Shown: positions 25,316-32,969 of the stretch, one piece after another
Layout: every line of letters starts with the position of its first letter
Numbering within the stretch: the stretch's first letter is position 1
Assembly: GCA_018817515.1 (NCBI GenBank)
Contig: JAHIUD010000011.1
Span: forward strand, 1-43,193
Length of the DNA stretch: 43,193 nt
Source: Pseudomonadota bacterium
GTDB lineage: Bacteria; Desulfobacterota; Desulfovibrionia; Desulfovibrionales; Desulfovibrionaceae
Direction of reading: 5' to 3'
Position numbers and translations under genes: made by a program
Notes under the pieces: generated by a model
What the model was told of the DNA's origin: nothing
Seen by the model: only the letters and a program-made list of their open reading frames with translations
The model's database searches: none

Positions 25316-26401
25316 GTGAAACTGCATGCACCCGCCCTGACCCTGGCCGTCACCCTCGGCGATCCCTGCGGGCTGGGGCCCGAGCTTGTGGTGCGCGCCC
25401 TGGCCGACGCCCCGCAGCACTACCAGGAGCGCGGCGAGCGCCTGCTGATCATCGGGCCGCTGTCGGCCCTGGTGCGCGCCCTGGAGGGCCGCCCGCGCTT
25501 CTTCGAGGTCCTGGAGCTGGACGACTTGTACCCGTTGGCCGAGCAGGTTTCCGCCCGGCTTGTCGCATGTGCTCCCGGAGCCTATTTCATCGAGCCCAAG
25601 GGCCTGTCCGAGCTGGACTACCCGCCCGGAGAGCCCACCACCGCAGGGGGCATCGCCGCCGGGCGCAGCCTGGAGCTGGCTGTGCGGCTGGCGAAAGCTG
25701 GCGTCATCCAGGGGCTTGTCACCTGCCCGCTGAACAAGGCTTGCCTGCAGGAGGCCGGGTTCGCCTTCCCCGGCCACACGGAGTTCCTGGCCGAAGGCCT
25801 GGGGGTCGGGCGCGAGGGCGTCACCATGCACCTCTGCGGGCCCATGCCGTCAGACCCCCTGCCTGGGGAAGCGCCGCAGCCCGTGCTGCGCGTCAGCCTC
25901 GTGACCACGCATCCGCCGCTGTCCGAGGTGCCGCGCCTGATCACGCGGGAGCGCATCTTGCGCAGCCTGCGGCATACTGCGGACTTTGTGGCGCGGCTGG
26001 GCCTGTCAGGTCCCATCGGCGTGTGCGGGCTGAACCCGCATGCGGGCGAGAGCGGGCGCATCGGCCGCGAGGATGAGGAGGTCGTGGGTCCGGCGGTGCG
26101 CGAGGCCAAGGCTCTGGGGCTCAATGTCGAAGGCCCCATCCCGGCGGACACGCTGTTTCATTTCGCCGCGCGCGGGCGCTACGCCGCTGTGCTGGCCATG
26201 TACCACGACCAGGGCCTCGGCCCGCTGAAGCTCTTGCACTTTGGCGAGGCCGTGAACGTGACGCTGGGTTTGCCCATCGTGCGCACCTCGCCGGACCATG
26301 GCACGGGCTACGACCTCGTTGGCACGGGCAAGGCAAAGCTCACGAGCTTTGTGGCGGCACTGGATTTGGCGCGGCGGCTTGTAGACGGAAAAGCGGGGTA
26401 G
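25316..26401 (+). CDS. pdxA: 4-hydroxythreonine-4-phosphate dehydrogenase PdxA
   Basis: 361 residues, slightly above the usual 330. Start GTG 25316, with AGGGGG four bases upstream. The opening TLGDPCGLGPELVVRAL and the three metal-binding histidines in FPGHTEFLA, LNPHAGE and AMYHDQG identify it. NAD-dependent oxidation of 4-phosphohydroxy-threonine gives the precursor that PdxJ uses to make pyridoxine phosphate. PdxJ is not in the window. An insert of about 10 residues near 175 (PSDPLPGEAPQP) is unusual. Confidence 0.96.
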   Translation: MKLHAPALTLAVTLGDPCGLGPELVVRALADAPQHYQERGERLLIIGPLSALVRALEGRPRFFEVLELDDLYPLAEQVSARLVACAPGAYFIEPKGLSELDYPPGEPTTAGGIAAGRSLELAVRLAKAGVIQGLVTCPLNKACLQEAGFAFPGHTEFLAEGLGVGREGVTMHLCGPMPSDPLPGEAPQPVLRVSLVTTHPPLSEVPRLITRERILRSLRHTADFVARLGLSGPIGVCGLNPHAGESGRIGREDEEVVGPAVREAKALGLNVEGPIPADTLFHFAARGRYAAVLAMYHDQGLGPLKLLHFGEAVNVTLGLPIVRTSPDHGTGYDLVGTGKAKLTSFVAALDLARRLVDGKAG

Positions 26402-26462
26402 GGCGTGGAGTAGGGCGGGCGGCAAGCCAGGGCTAAGACACTGAAATTGATCGGAGAGACTA

Positions 26463-26759
26463 ATGGTTAGCCGCAGACAGGAATTCAAGGCGCTGGGCAA
26501 GTGGATGTGCCAGCTTCGCCCCATTGGAAAAGAGTACAAATTCAAGGTCATCGGCGAGAAGGGAAAGGAAATTGAGATTGGCATCACGGGCCTGGAGAAT
26601 GGCAGCGCGTCTGTGAGCCTCACGCCCAGGCCGCTGGTCTACAAAGAGAAATATCTCTTCACGTTGATCTCAATTTTTGATGAAAAGAAGATCACGCTGG
26701 ATGAAGTCATAAAATTGCGAAAGGCTGTTCAGGCGCAGGTTGAGAGTGGGAAGAAGTAG
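26463..26759 (+). CDS. Small protein of unknown function
   Basis: 98 residues. CGGAGAGA precedes the ATG. The sequence is basic and beta-rich in the first 60 residues (YKFKVIGEKGKEIEIGITGLENGSA in parts), then a lysine-rich helix. No signal peptide, helix or known motif is recognised. Base composition is lower in GC than its neighbours and falls further in the next gene, so both may belong to one acquired segment. Confidence 0.65.
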   Translation: MVSRRQEFKALGKWMCQLRPIGKEYKFKVIGEKGKEIEIGITGLENGSASVSLTPRPLVYKEKYLFTLISIFDEKKITLDEVIKLRKAVQAQVESGKK

Positions 26760-26857
26760 CGCTGGGGGATGAGCTTTGTGGCGGGGCTGGAGATGGTGGA
26801 AGGTTGGTGGGGTAGGAGGCTTGTTTAAAAGGTCACTTTACATAGGTGGGGTGTGTA

Positions 26858-27544
26858 ATGTGCAATAAAACAGAGTGTTGCAATGGCCGCGATGTTACTA
26901 ATCGTGAAGATGTAAAAAATAACGAGATATTCAAGCAGGTTCTTGATATAAGAAAATTTGAGATTGAACTGTATTGGAAGCGCGCGTCGTATTTTTGGGT
27001 GTTTAATTCGTTAGCGTTTTCTGCCTACGGTGCGGTCTATGTTAAAATGGCTGACCATAGTAATGGAATTGCTATGCCGCAAGACTTTGAGATGTTACGG
27101 GATCTTCTCGTCTGCCTTTCGTGCGTTGGGCTTGTAGTGTCTTTGGCTTGGGTGCTCGTGAATAAGGGTAGCAAGTTTTGGCAAGAAAACTGGGAAACGC
27201 ATCTTGATTTGATTGAAAAAGACATTGTTGGTGATCTCTATAAAACAGTATACGAAACGCATGCAAGTTGTTGCTTGAAGGATTTGCTAACAGGCTCTGG
27301 AAAATTTTCAGTTTCCAAGGTCAATCAATTGATAAGTATTTACGCTGTGTTTCTTTGGTGCATTATGGCTAATTCTGCAACTGGTTTTGTGACAACAAGT
27401 ATATCTCTTAATCTCAGGCTTGTGTCCTTGGTTGTCACAGCTTTTTGTTGTTTGTTGCTAGTTGTCTTCGGTCGCACTGGTACAGGTGAAAAAACGGTCC
27501 ATAAGATAGTCCGCAGCACCAAGGAATTGGTTGAGAAAGAGTAG
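26858..27544 (+). CDS. RipA-like membrane protein on an AT-rich segment
   Basis: 228 residues from ATG 26858; an in-frame GTG at 26846 has no better site. Base composition and codon use are AT-rich, in sharp contrast to the GC-rich neighbours, pointing to recent acquisition. Four hydrophobic helices lie at about 45-65, 88-108, 165-185 and 190-208. The stretch YWKRASYFWVFNS followed by NKGSKFWQENWETHLD and DLYKTVY resembles RipA-family membrane proteins, known from Francisella where RipA is needed for growth in host cells. This match is from memory. A short cysteine-rich N-terminus (MCNKTECC) is present. It stops 3 bases from the end of convergent rfbA. Confidence 0.75.
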   Translation: MCNKTECCNGRDVTNREDVKNNEIFKQVLDIRKFEIELYWKRASYFWVFNSLAFSAYGAVYVKMADHSNGIAMPQDFEMLRDLLVCLSCVGLVVSLAWVLVNKGSKFWQENWETHLDLIEKDIVGDLYKTVYETHASCCLKDLLTGSGKFSVSKVNQLISIYAVFLWCIMANSATGFVTTSISLNLRLVSLVVTAFCCLLLVVFGRTGTGEKTVHKIVRSTKELVEKE

Positions 27545-27547
27545 TCC

Positions 27548-28414
27548 TTACCCCCTCAACACCTCCATCAAATACTGCCCATAATCGTTCTTGAGCAAGC
27601 AGCAGGCCAGCTTCTCCAGCCCGGCCGCGTCGATGTACCCCATGCGGAAGGCGATCTCCTCCACGCAGGCGATGCGCAGGCTCTGGTTTTCCTGGATCAT
27701 CTGCACGAAGTTGGCCGCTCGCAACAGCGACTCGTGCGTGCCCATGTCCAGCCACGCCCAGCCGCGCCCGGTGAGTTCCACCGATAGGTCGCCGCGCTTC
27801 AGGTAGGCGTTGTTCACGTCCGTGATCTCAAGCTCGCCGCGCGGCGAGGGCTTGAGGCCGCGTGCGATGTCCACCACATCGTTGTCGTAGAAATACAGGC
27901 CCGTCACCGCATAGCGCGACTTCGGCTCCTTGGGCTTCTCCTCGATGCTCAGGACTTTCTTGTCCTTGTCGAATTCGACCACGCCGAAGCGTTCCGGGTC
28001 CTTCACCGGGTAGGCGAAGATGATGCCGCCCTTGGTCAGCGCTGCGGAGCGCTGCAAAACTTCGCTTAAGCCCTTGGCGTAGAAGATGTTGTCGCCCAGC
28101 ACCAGGCACACGCTGTCGCCCCCGATGAAGTCCGCGCCGAGGACAAAGGCCTGGGCCAGGCCGTCCGGGCTGGGTTGGGCCACGTAGGAGAAGTTGAGCC
28201 CCAGGCTCGACCCGTCTCCCAGCATTTCCTGGAAGCGCGGCAGATCGCTCGGGGTGGAGATGATCAGGATGTCGCGGATGCCCGCCAGCATGAGGGTGGA
28301 CAGCGGGTAGTAGATCATGGGCTTGTCGAACACGGGCAGAAGCTGCTTGCTGATGACCTTGGTCAGCGGGTGCAGCCGCGTGCCTGATCCGCCCGCCAGA
28401 ATGATGCCCTTCAT
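27548..28414 (-). CDS. rfbA: Glucose-1-phosphate thymidylyltransferase RfbA (RmlA)
   Basis: 288 residues from ATG 28414 (GGGAGAGG upstream), exactly the family length. The nucleotide-binding start [28 protein letters not shown] near 110 and EEKPKEPKS near 160 are diagnostic. It makes dTDP-glucose, the first step towards dTDP-rhamnose for surface polysaccharide. The other rml genes are not next to it. An inverted repeat sits in its leader. Confidence 0.96.
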   Translation of the reverse strand: MKGIILAGGSGTRLHPLTKVISKQLLPVFDKPMIYYPLSTLMLAGIRDILIISTPSDLPRFQEMLGDGSSLGLNFSYVAQPSPDGLAQAFVLGADFIGGDSVCLVLGDNIFYAKGLSEVLQRSAALTKGGIIFAYPVKDPERFGVVEFDKDKKVLSIEEKPKEPKSRYAVTGLYFYDNDVVDIARGLKPSPRGELEITDVNNAYLKRGDLSVELTGRGWAWLDMGTHESLLRAANFVQMIQENQSLRIACVEEIAFRMGYIDAAGLEKLACCLLKNDYGQYLMEVLRG

Positions 28415-28434
28415 GTGGCCTCTCCCTCGTGTTT

Positions 28435-28454
28435 TAAACTGTCGGCGCAGTTTA
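28435..28454. promoter_or_regulatory. Inverted repeat upstream of rfbA
   Basis: TAAACTG-TCGGCG-CAGTTTA, a perfect 7-bp inverted repeat 20 bases before the rfbA start codon, in the intergenic region shared with the divergent DUF1614 gene. It could be an operator or an mRNA leader hairpin. Confidence 0.45.
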
Positions 28455-28604
28455 CATCGCGCGCCTGGGTTGCTACTCTCACGCTTCGATATCCTGATTC
28501 CCGCGGCCCTGGCAACCGCCCAGACCGCCCAGACCGCGCCCGGCCCGCAAAAATCCACGCTGTATCGTCAGCGGGAGCAAGGCGGCCAGGCGCAGGGAGA
28601 GCCC

Positions 28605-29396
28605 ATGTTGATTTTCCGGTCCGGCCCGCCGCTGTTTCTCGTATTCCTTGTGGTGGTGGCGCTCTTTGGCCTGTTCGTTTTCCTGCCCATGAGCATCATC
28701 GCCTCGGCCTTCGGCAAGCTAGGCCTCACGGGCCTGCAGGGCATGCTGGTGTTTTTGGCGACCATCCTCGGCAGCAGCGTGAACATTCCCTTGCACAAGG
28801 GCACGCGCCTTGTGCGGGGGTTTGCAGCTCCGGCCAGCCGTTTGTTCCGGTTTCAGCGCGCGCGCACCGGGCAAAATCTTTTTGGTCAAAATCCTTTCGG
28901 GCAGAATGGAATGGGGCAGCTTGATCTCGGCCAGGCCCAAAGCGACGACCTGCTGCTCTCCGAGCAGGTGGTGGCGGTGAACGTGGGCGGCTGCATCGTG
29001 CCCTGCCTGCTCTCGGCGTGGTTTCTCTGGCAGCTGCACGTCACGGGCATGCTCGGCGGCTGGCTGGCCCTGTGCGTGGTGATCTCGGCCCTGGTCTGCT
29101 ATCTCTTGGCCCGCCCGACACCGGGCATCGGCATCGCCATCCCTGTGCTGCTGCCGCCTGCCGTGGCCGCGCTCACGGCCATCCTGCTGGCGCCGAACAT
29201 GCCTGGGCACGAGTCCGTAGCGCCGCGCGCGGCCTACATGGCCGGCACCCTTGGCACGCTTATCGGCGCGGACATTTTGCACCTGCTCAACCGCCGCACC
29301 TGGGCCATGCTCGATGCGCCGCTTTTGTCCATCGGCGGGGCAGGCACGTTCGACGGCATCTTTCTTGCTGGAATCATAGCAGTTCTCTTGGCCTAG
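28605..29396 (+). CDS. DUF1614 membrane protein
   Basis: 263 residues from ATG 28605 (GGGAGAG upstream; longer in-frame versions reach into rfbA and lack a site). Seven or so hydrophobic helices are interrupted by a charged loop at about 75-115 that contains a Gln-Asn-Phe-Gly repeat (QNLFGQNPFGQNGMGQ). The DUF1614 pattern is seen in SSVNIPLHKG and in the C-terminal GTLIGADILHLL / GGAGTFDGIFLAG. Its function is unknown. The mogA gene follows 15 bases later, suggesting co-transcription. Confidence 0.85.
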   Translation: MLIFRSGPPLFLVFLVVVALFGLFVFLPMSIIASAFGKLGLTGLQGMLVFLATILGSSVNIPLHKGTRLVRGFAAPASRLFRFQRARTGQNLFGQNPFGQNGMGQLDLGQAQSDDLLLSEQVVAVNVGGCIVPCLLSAWFLWQLHVTGMLGGWLALCVVISALVCYLLARPTPGIGIAIPVLLPPAVAALTAILLAPNMPGHESVAPRAAYMAGTLGTLIGADILHLLNRRTWAMLDAPLLSIGGAGTFDGIFLAGIIAVLLA

Positions 29397-29411
29397 GAAA
29401 ATGGTGCCCCC

Positions 29412-30203
29412 ATGAGCGAGATCACCCTGCGTTTTTCCAATAACACCGGCCAGACCCCTGGCCAGCGCTTCCTGCTCTTTGCCGGGCAGGGGAGCAATCC
29501 TGGCGTGCCCTGCGCCCACACGGTCCAACCCTTGGCCCTGCGGCCTGGGCATGTGCTGCGTGGCGAGCAGGAGGAGCACCGGGTCCTGGGGCGGTTGTGG
29601 TGGCCGGGCCAGGCCCAGTTGCCCGACGCCCCGTGCTGGCTCCTGGAGACGCTGGTCCCGGCCCCTCTCGGCCTGGATGACGAGCGCACTCTCTCGGCCC
29701 AGCGCGAGGGCTTTGCCCTGGCCTGGATCACCTTGTCCGACAAGGGCGCGGCCGGGCAGCGCGTGGACGCCTCCGGCCCGCTGGTGGAGGAGGTCGTGCG
29801 CGCGGCCATGCCGTTGTCTCTGGCGCGCGGGTTCGTGTTGCCTGACGAGGAGCGCGGCATCCGTGCGCTGCTGACGCAGCTGGCCTTGCAGGACGGCTTT
29901 GACCTCATCTGCACCACGGGCGGCACGGGCGTTGCCCCGCGCGATGTCACCCCGGAGGCCACCCTGGCCGTCATCGAGAAGCGCCTGCCGGGCTTCGAGC
30001 GGGCCATGACCATGACCAGCCTGGCCAAGACTCCGCATGGAGCGGTGTCGCGCGCCGTGTGCGGGACCCTGGGCAATGCCGTCATCGTGAACCTTCCGGG
30101 CAGCCCGAAGGCCGTGCGCGAATGCCTGGGAGCGGTTGTTCCGGCCCTGGCGCACACCGTGGAAAAGCTCCAGGGCGACCCCTCGGATTGCGCGGCCGTG
30201 TAG
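29412..30203 (+). CDS. mog: Molybdopterin adenylyltransferase MogA/MoaB-type with N-terminal extension
   Basis: 263 residues; MogA and MoaB are usually 160-195. The catalytic domain starts near 98 (GFALAWITLSDKG) and carries DLICTTGGTGVAPRDVTPEAT near 170-190, the molybdopterin-binding loop. The last conserved block is VIVNLPGSPKAVRECL. It activates molybdopterin by adenylation before metal insertion. The first 95 residues form a separate domain I do not recognise, possibly a small beta-barrel. A MoaE-like gene is found 4 kb away. Confidence 0.92.
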   Translation: MSEITLRFSNNTGQTPGQRFLLFAGQGSNPGVPCAHTVQPLALRPGHVLRGEQEEHRVLGRLWWPGQAQLPDAPCWLLETLVPAPLGLDDERTLSAQREGFALAWITLSDKGAAGQRVDASGPLVEEVVRAAMPLSLARGFVLPDEERGIRALLTQLALQDGFDLICTTGGTGVAPRDVTPEATLAVIEKRLPGFERAMTMTSLAKTPHGAVSRAVCGTLGNAVIVNLPGSPKAVRECLGAVVPALAHTVEKLQGDPSDCAAV

Positions 30204-30214
30204 GCGCTTGCGTC

Positions 30215-30243
30215 TTGCGGTTTGCAGGGGCCTGGGGTATAAA
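30215..30243 (+). promoter_or_regulatory. Sigma-70-type promoter of the TolC-like gene
   Basis: TTGCGG (30215-30220), a spacer of exactly 17 bases, and TATAAA (30238-30243). The predicted transcript starts near 30250 and has a leader of about 70 bases before the likely start codon at 30322. Confidence 0.6.
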
Positions 30244-30321
30244 CAGCTGTTTGAAAGTAGCCGATACAGCATCAGGCGCATATTTGCCTGTCACAACTAC
30301 GTATTTATGATGATACCGATC

Positions 30322-31767
30322 ATGCGCACCAAAGCCCTCCAGCATGCCATCGCCCTTGGCCTGGCGTTGTGCCTCGCCGCTCCGGCCCTGGCTCAGGAGC
30401 CTTCCGCCGCGTCAACTCCGGCCATGGCCCCGGCCCCGGCTGGGACTTCGGCCAAGTCCGAGATCCCGATCCTGGCGCAGGCCCAGTCCCAGGCCTCGTC
30501 CATGCCTGTGCCCGCCAAGCTTGACCTCACCCAGAGCGTCGAGCGCGGCCTCGCGGCCAACCCGACCATCGTGGGCGCGCGCGCGCAGCTGCAGGGTTCG
30601 GAGTACATGGTCAATTCGTCCATGGCGGATTTTTTCCCCACGGCCACGGCCTACTACGGCTTTGCGCGCTTCGACAAACAGCCCAAGACCACCGCCGGCG
30701 TCAATTCCGGCGACCAGACCAGTTGGACCGGTCACCTGAACATCCACCAGCCGGTGTTCACGGGCTTCAAGCTCCTGAAGACGCACCAGAAGGCGCGCCT
30801 GACCAAGGAGTCCAACGACGCCAACCTGACCCAGGCCGAGCTGTCGCTCATCAGCGCCATCCAGACCAATTTCCTGTCGCACCTGAAGGCCAAGATGGAC
30901 GTGAAGAGCGCCCAGGATTCCGTGGAGCGCCTCCAGTCGCAGCTCAAGGTCACCCAGGCCTTCTTCGACGTGGGCCTGAAGCCCAAGCTCGACGTGCTCC
31001 AGGCCGAGGTTGATCTGGCCACGGCCCAGCAGACCCTGCTCAAGGCCCAGAACTCCCTTGACACCACCCGGGCCAAGCTCAACTCCCTGCTGAACCTGCC
31101 TCTTGAGGCCCCGGTGGAGTATGTTGGCGAGCTGGCTTACACGCCTTTCGGCCTGGACCTGAACGAGTGCCTGAACCGGGCCTACAAGAACCGCCCGGAC
31201 ATCCTCATGGGCATCAAGAGCGTACAGCTCGCCGAGAAGGACGCGGGCATCACGGCCAGCGACTTCTACCCGCAGGTTTCGGCGGATGTCGACTTCTACA
31301 AGAAGGGCGACGGTCCGGGACTTTCCGGCAGCCCGAACCTGTCCGACACCGGCAAGTCCTACATGACCGTTGGCGCCACGGCCTCCTGGACCTTCTTTCA
31401 GTGGGGCAGCACCTTCTTCAAGTACAAGAGCGCGGATGAAACCGTGAACAAGGTGCGCGCGTCCCTGGACAACACCCGCCTCGGCGCGGGCTACGAGATC
31501 AAGCAGGGCATGCTCTCCCAGCGCGAGGCCGCCGACCGCATCGGCGTGGCCAAGAAGAGCGTGGACGCCGCCCGCGAATCCTACCGCATGGCCCTGGCGC
31601 GCTACCAGGCCCAGGTCGGCACCAACACCGACGTGCTGGACGCCCAGGCCAAGGTCAGCAACAGCGAGGCCCAGCTCTCCCAGGCCCTCACGGACTACCA
31701 GACGGCCATCTCCAGCCTGTACGTGGCCATGGGCGAGAAGAATCCCGAACTCTCGACCATGAAGTAG
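30322..31767 (+). CDS. TolC-family outer-membrane efflux channel
   Basis: 481 residues from ATG 30322; in-frame ATGs at 30307 and 30310 are equally possible since no clear Shine-Dalgarno is seen. The signal peptide ends at about 24 (APALA-QE). Two repeats of the outer-membrane efflux fold follow: one at about 70-265 with a long helix (KMDVKSAQDSVERLQSQLK), the other at about 270-475. It would form a trimeric outer-membrane tunnel used by type I secretion or multidrug pumps. No inner-membrane pump or adaptor gene is adjacent. The small zinc-ribbon gene starts 7 bases after the stop. Confidence 0.93.
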   Translation: MRTKALQHAIALGLALCLAAPALAQEPSAASTPAMAPAPAGTSAKSEIPILAQAQSQASSMPVPAKLDLTQSVERGLAANPTIVGARAQLQGSEYMVNSSMADFFPTATAYYGFARFDKQPKTTAGVNSGDQTSWTGHLNIHQPVFTGFKLLKTHQKARLTKESNDANLTQAELSLISAIQTNFLSHLKAKMDVKSAQDSVERLQSQLKVTQAFFDVGLKPKLDVLQAEVDLATAQQTLLKAQNSLDTTRAKLNSLLNLPLEAPVEYVGELAYTPFGLDLNECLNRAYKNRPDILMGIKSVQLAEKDAGITASDFYPQVSADVDFYKKGDGPGLSGSPNLSDTGKSYMTVGATASWTFFQWGSTFFKYKSADETVNKVRASLDNTRLGAGYEIKQGMLSQREAADRIGVAKKSVDAARESYRMALARYQAQVGTNTDVLDAQAKVSNSEAQLSQALTDYQTAISSLYVAMGEKNPELSTMK

Positions 31768-31774
31768 GGGCGGC

Positions 31775-31996
31775 ATGGGCTTTTTGTCTTCCTACCGCAG
31801 GCGTCCGGAGCCGCAATCCCTTGAGGGCCTGCGCTGTCCGTCCTGCGGGGGCGCGCTCTTCGTCAACCGGGCCTGACGCGAGGTGAGCCTGCGCTGCAAG
31901 GTTTGCGGCGCCAACCATTCCATCCGTGATTTTGCCCGGCAGCTTGATGAGGATTTTGAGGAGGAGCTGGCCTTTGTGCCCATGGACCGCCTGTGA
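31775..31996 (+). CDS. Small zinc-ribbon protein with in-frame UGA at codon 34 (selenoprotein candidate or nonsense mutation)
   Basis: From ATG 31775 the frame has 33 sense codons, a TGA (31874-31876), then 39 more sense codons to a second TGA (31994-31996). Both halves look like one protein: CPSC (C21, C24) before the TGA and CKVC (C41, C44) after it complete a four-cysteine zinc ribbon. The tail is acidic (QLDEDFEEELAF). Codon use after the TGA is as coding-like as before it. Either the TGA is read as selenocysteine or by readthrough, or it is a CGA-to-TGA nonsense mutation of an arginine codon. A hairpin with loop GGU lies 14 bases downstream. It starts 7 bases after the tolC-like stop. 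The product's function is unknown. Confidence 0.6.
31891..31911 (+). other. SECIS-like hairpin downstream of the in-frame UGA
   Basis: GCGCTGCAA pairs with TTGCGGCGC (one U-G wobble), giving a 9-bp stem with loop GGU (31900-31902). The loop begins 23 bases after the UGA. Bacterial SECIS models require a stem with a small apical loop having G in its first two positions at about 16-37 bases from the UGA; this hairpin fits. It has no bulged U matching U17 of E. coli fdhF. Confidence 0.4.
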
Positions 31997-32957
31997 ATTC
32001 CGCCTCAGCCCGGCTCTAAGCTTCCCGGTTTCGTCTGCCCAAGCGGGGCGGAATCGGCATTTTCTGGCGCGGTCCCTCGGGGCCGCGCTTTTTGTCCTTA
32101 TGGTTTTTGCCCCCATGCTGGCCCAGGCGCAGAACGAGTGGACGCCCCTGGTGCGGCGGCTGGAGAGCGACGGCTTTGACCGCCACCGCATGGAGGCCCT
32201 GTTCGCCAGGGACGAGGTGCGTTTCGATCCTCAAGTCATGGCGCGCAAAATGAACGCCCTGCTCGACATAAAGCTTGCCCCGCCCAAACCCAAGGCCGAG
32301 GCCCCGGAAATCTACCTGAGCTATCTGAACCCCCTGCTGATCATGCAGGCGAGAAGCTTTCTGGTCGAGCAGCAGGGCGTGCTGCGCGAGGCCCGCCTGC
32401 GTTACGGCGTTCCCGAGGAGATCCTCGTGGCGTTGCTTCTGGTGGAGACCAAGCTTGGCCGCAACATCGGCAGCAGGGCTGCCCTGACGACCCTGGCCAG
32501 CATGGCCCTGGCTGGCGACTTCGCCCTGGTGGCGCCGCTCATCGCGAATCGCGACATCACGCCCAAGCTGGCCCTGTGGCTTCGCTGGCGCACGGCCCAG
32601 AAGTCCGCCTGGGCCTACAAGGAGCTCAAGGCCCTTTTGATATACGCCAAGGCCGCAGGCTTCGACCCTGCCAGCATTCCCGGCTCGGTCTACGGCGCCA
32701 TCGGCATCTGCCAGTTCATGCCCACCAACGCCGTGCGCTACGGCGCGGACCTGGACGGCGACGGTCGGGTGGACCTCTTCAGCATGGCCGACGCGCTGCT
32801 CAGCACCGCCCGGTTCCTCAACGCCCACGGCTGGAAAGCGGACCTCCCGCGCGAGCGTCAGCTGGCCGTGCTCTACCGCTACAACCATTCCCATTCCTAC
32901 ACGCGCACCATCATGGCCGTGGCCGAACGCCTGCGCGATTCGGACAGCGGCTTCTAG
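31947..32957 (+). CDS. MltB-like lytic murein transglycosylase
   Basis: 336 residues if ATG 31947 is used. The start is uncertain: it overlaps the preceding small gene, and TTG 31974 has a better site (AGGAGG 9 bases upstream). A signal peptide is centred on LGAALFVLMVFAPMLAQA, after which the mature enzyme begins. The SLT_2/MltB domain shows the catalytic glutamate in LLVETKLGRNIG, the SVYGAIGICQFMPTNA block, and LDGDGRVDLFSMADALLSTARFLNAHGW. It cleaves the MurNAc-GlcNAc bond of peptidoglycan in the periplasm, forming 1,6-anhydro ends. Convergent with a glycosyltransferase gene 12 bases away. Confidence 0.9.
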   Translation: MRILRRSWPLCPWTACEFRLSPALSFPVSSAQAGRNRHFLARSLGAALFVLMVFAPMLAQAQNEWTPLVRRLESDGFDRHRMEALFARDEVRFDPQVMARKMNALLDIKLAPPKPKAEAPEIYLSYLNPLLIMQARSFLVEQQGVLREARLRYGVPEEILVALLLVETKLGRNIGSRAALTTLASMALAGDFALVAPLIANRDITPKLALWLRWRTAQKSAWAYKELKALLIYAKAAGFDPASIPGSVYGAIGICQFMPTNAVRYGADLDGDGRVDLFSMADALLSTARFLNAHGWKADLPRERQLAVLYRYNHSHSYTRTIMAVAERLRDSDSGF

Positions 32958-32969
32958 CCAGGGCGCCGT

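Noticed and set aside
26402-27547. A complete genomic island or prophage remnant
   Set aside because: Only composition supports it; there are no integrase, transposase, terminal repeats or tRNA junction at this point.
31877-31894. A second hairpin (GCGAGG-TGAG-CCTGCGC with a bulge) directly after the in-frame UGA as the SECIS element
   Set aside because: It begins one base after the UGA, closer than known bacterial SECIS stems; the hairpin at 31891-31911 is better placed.
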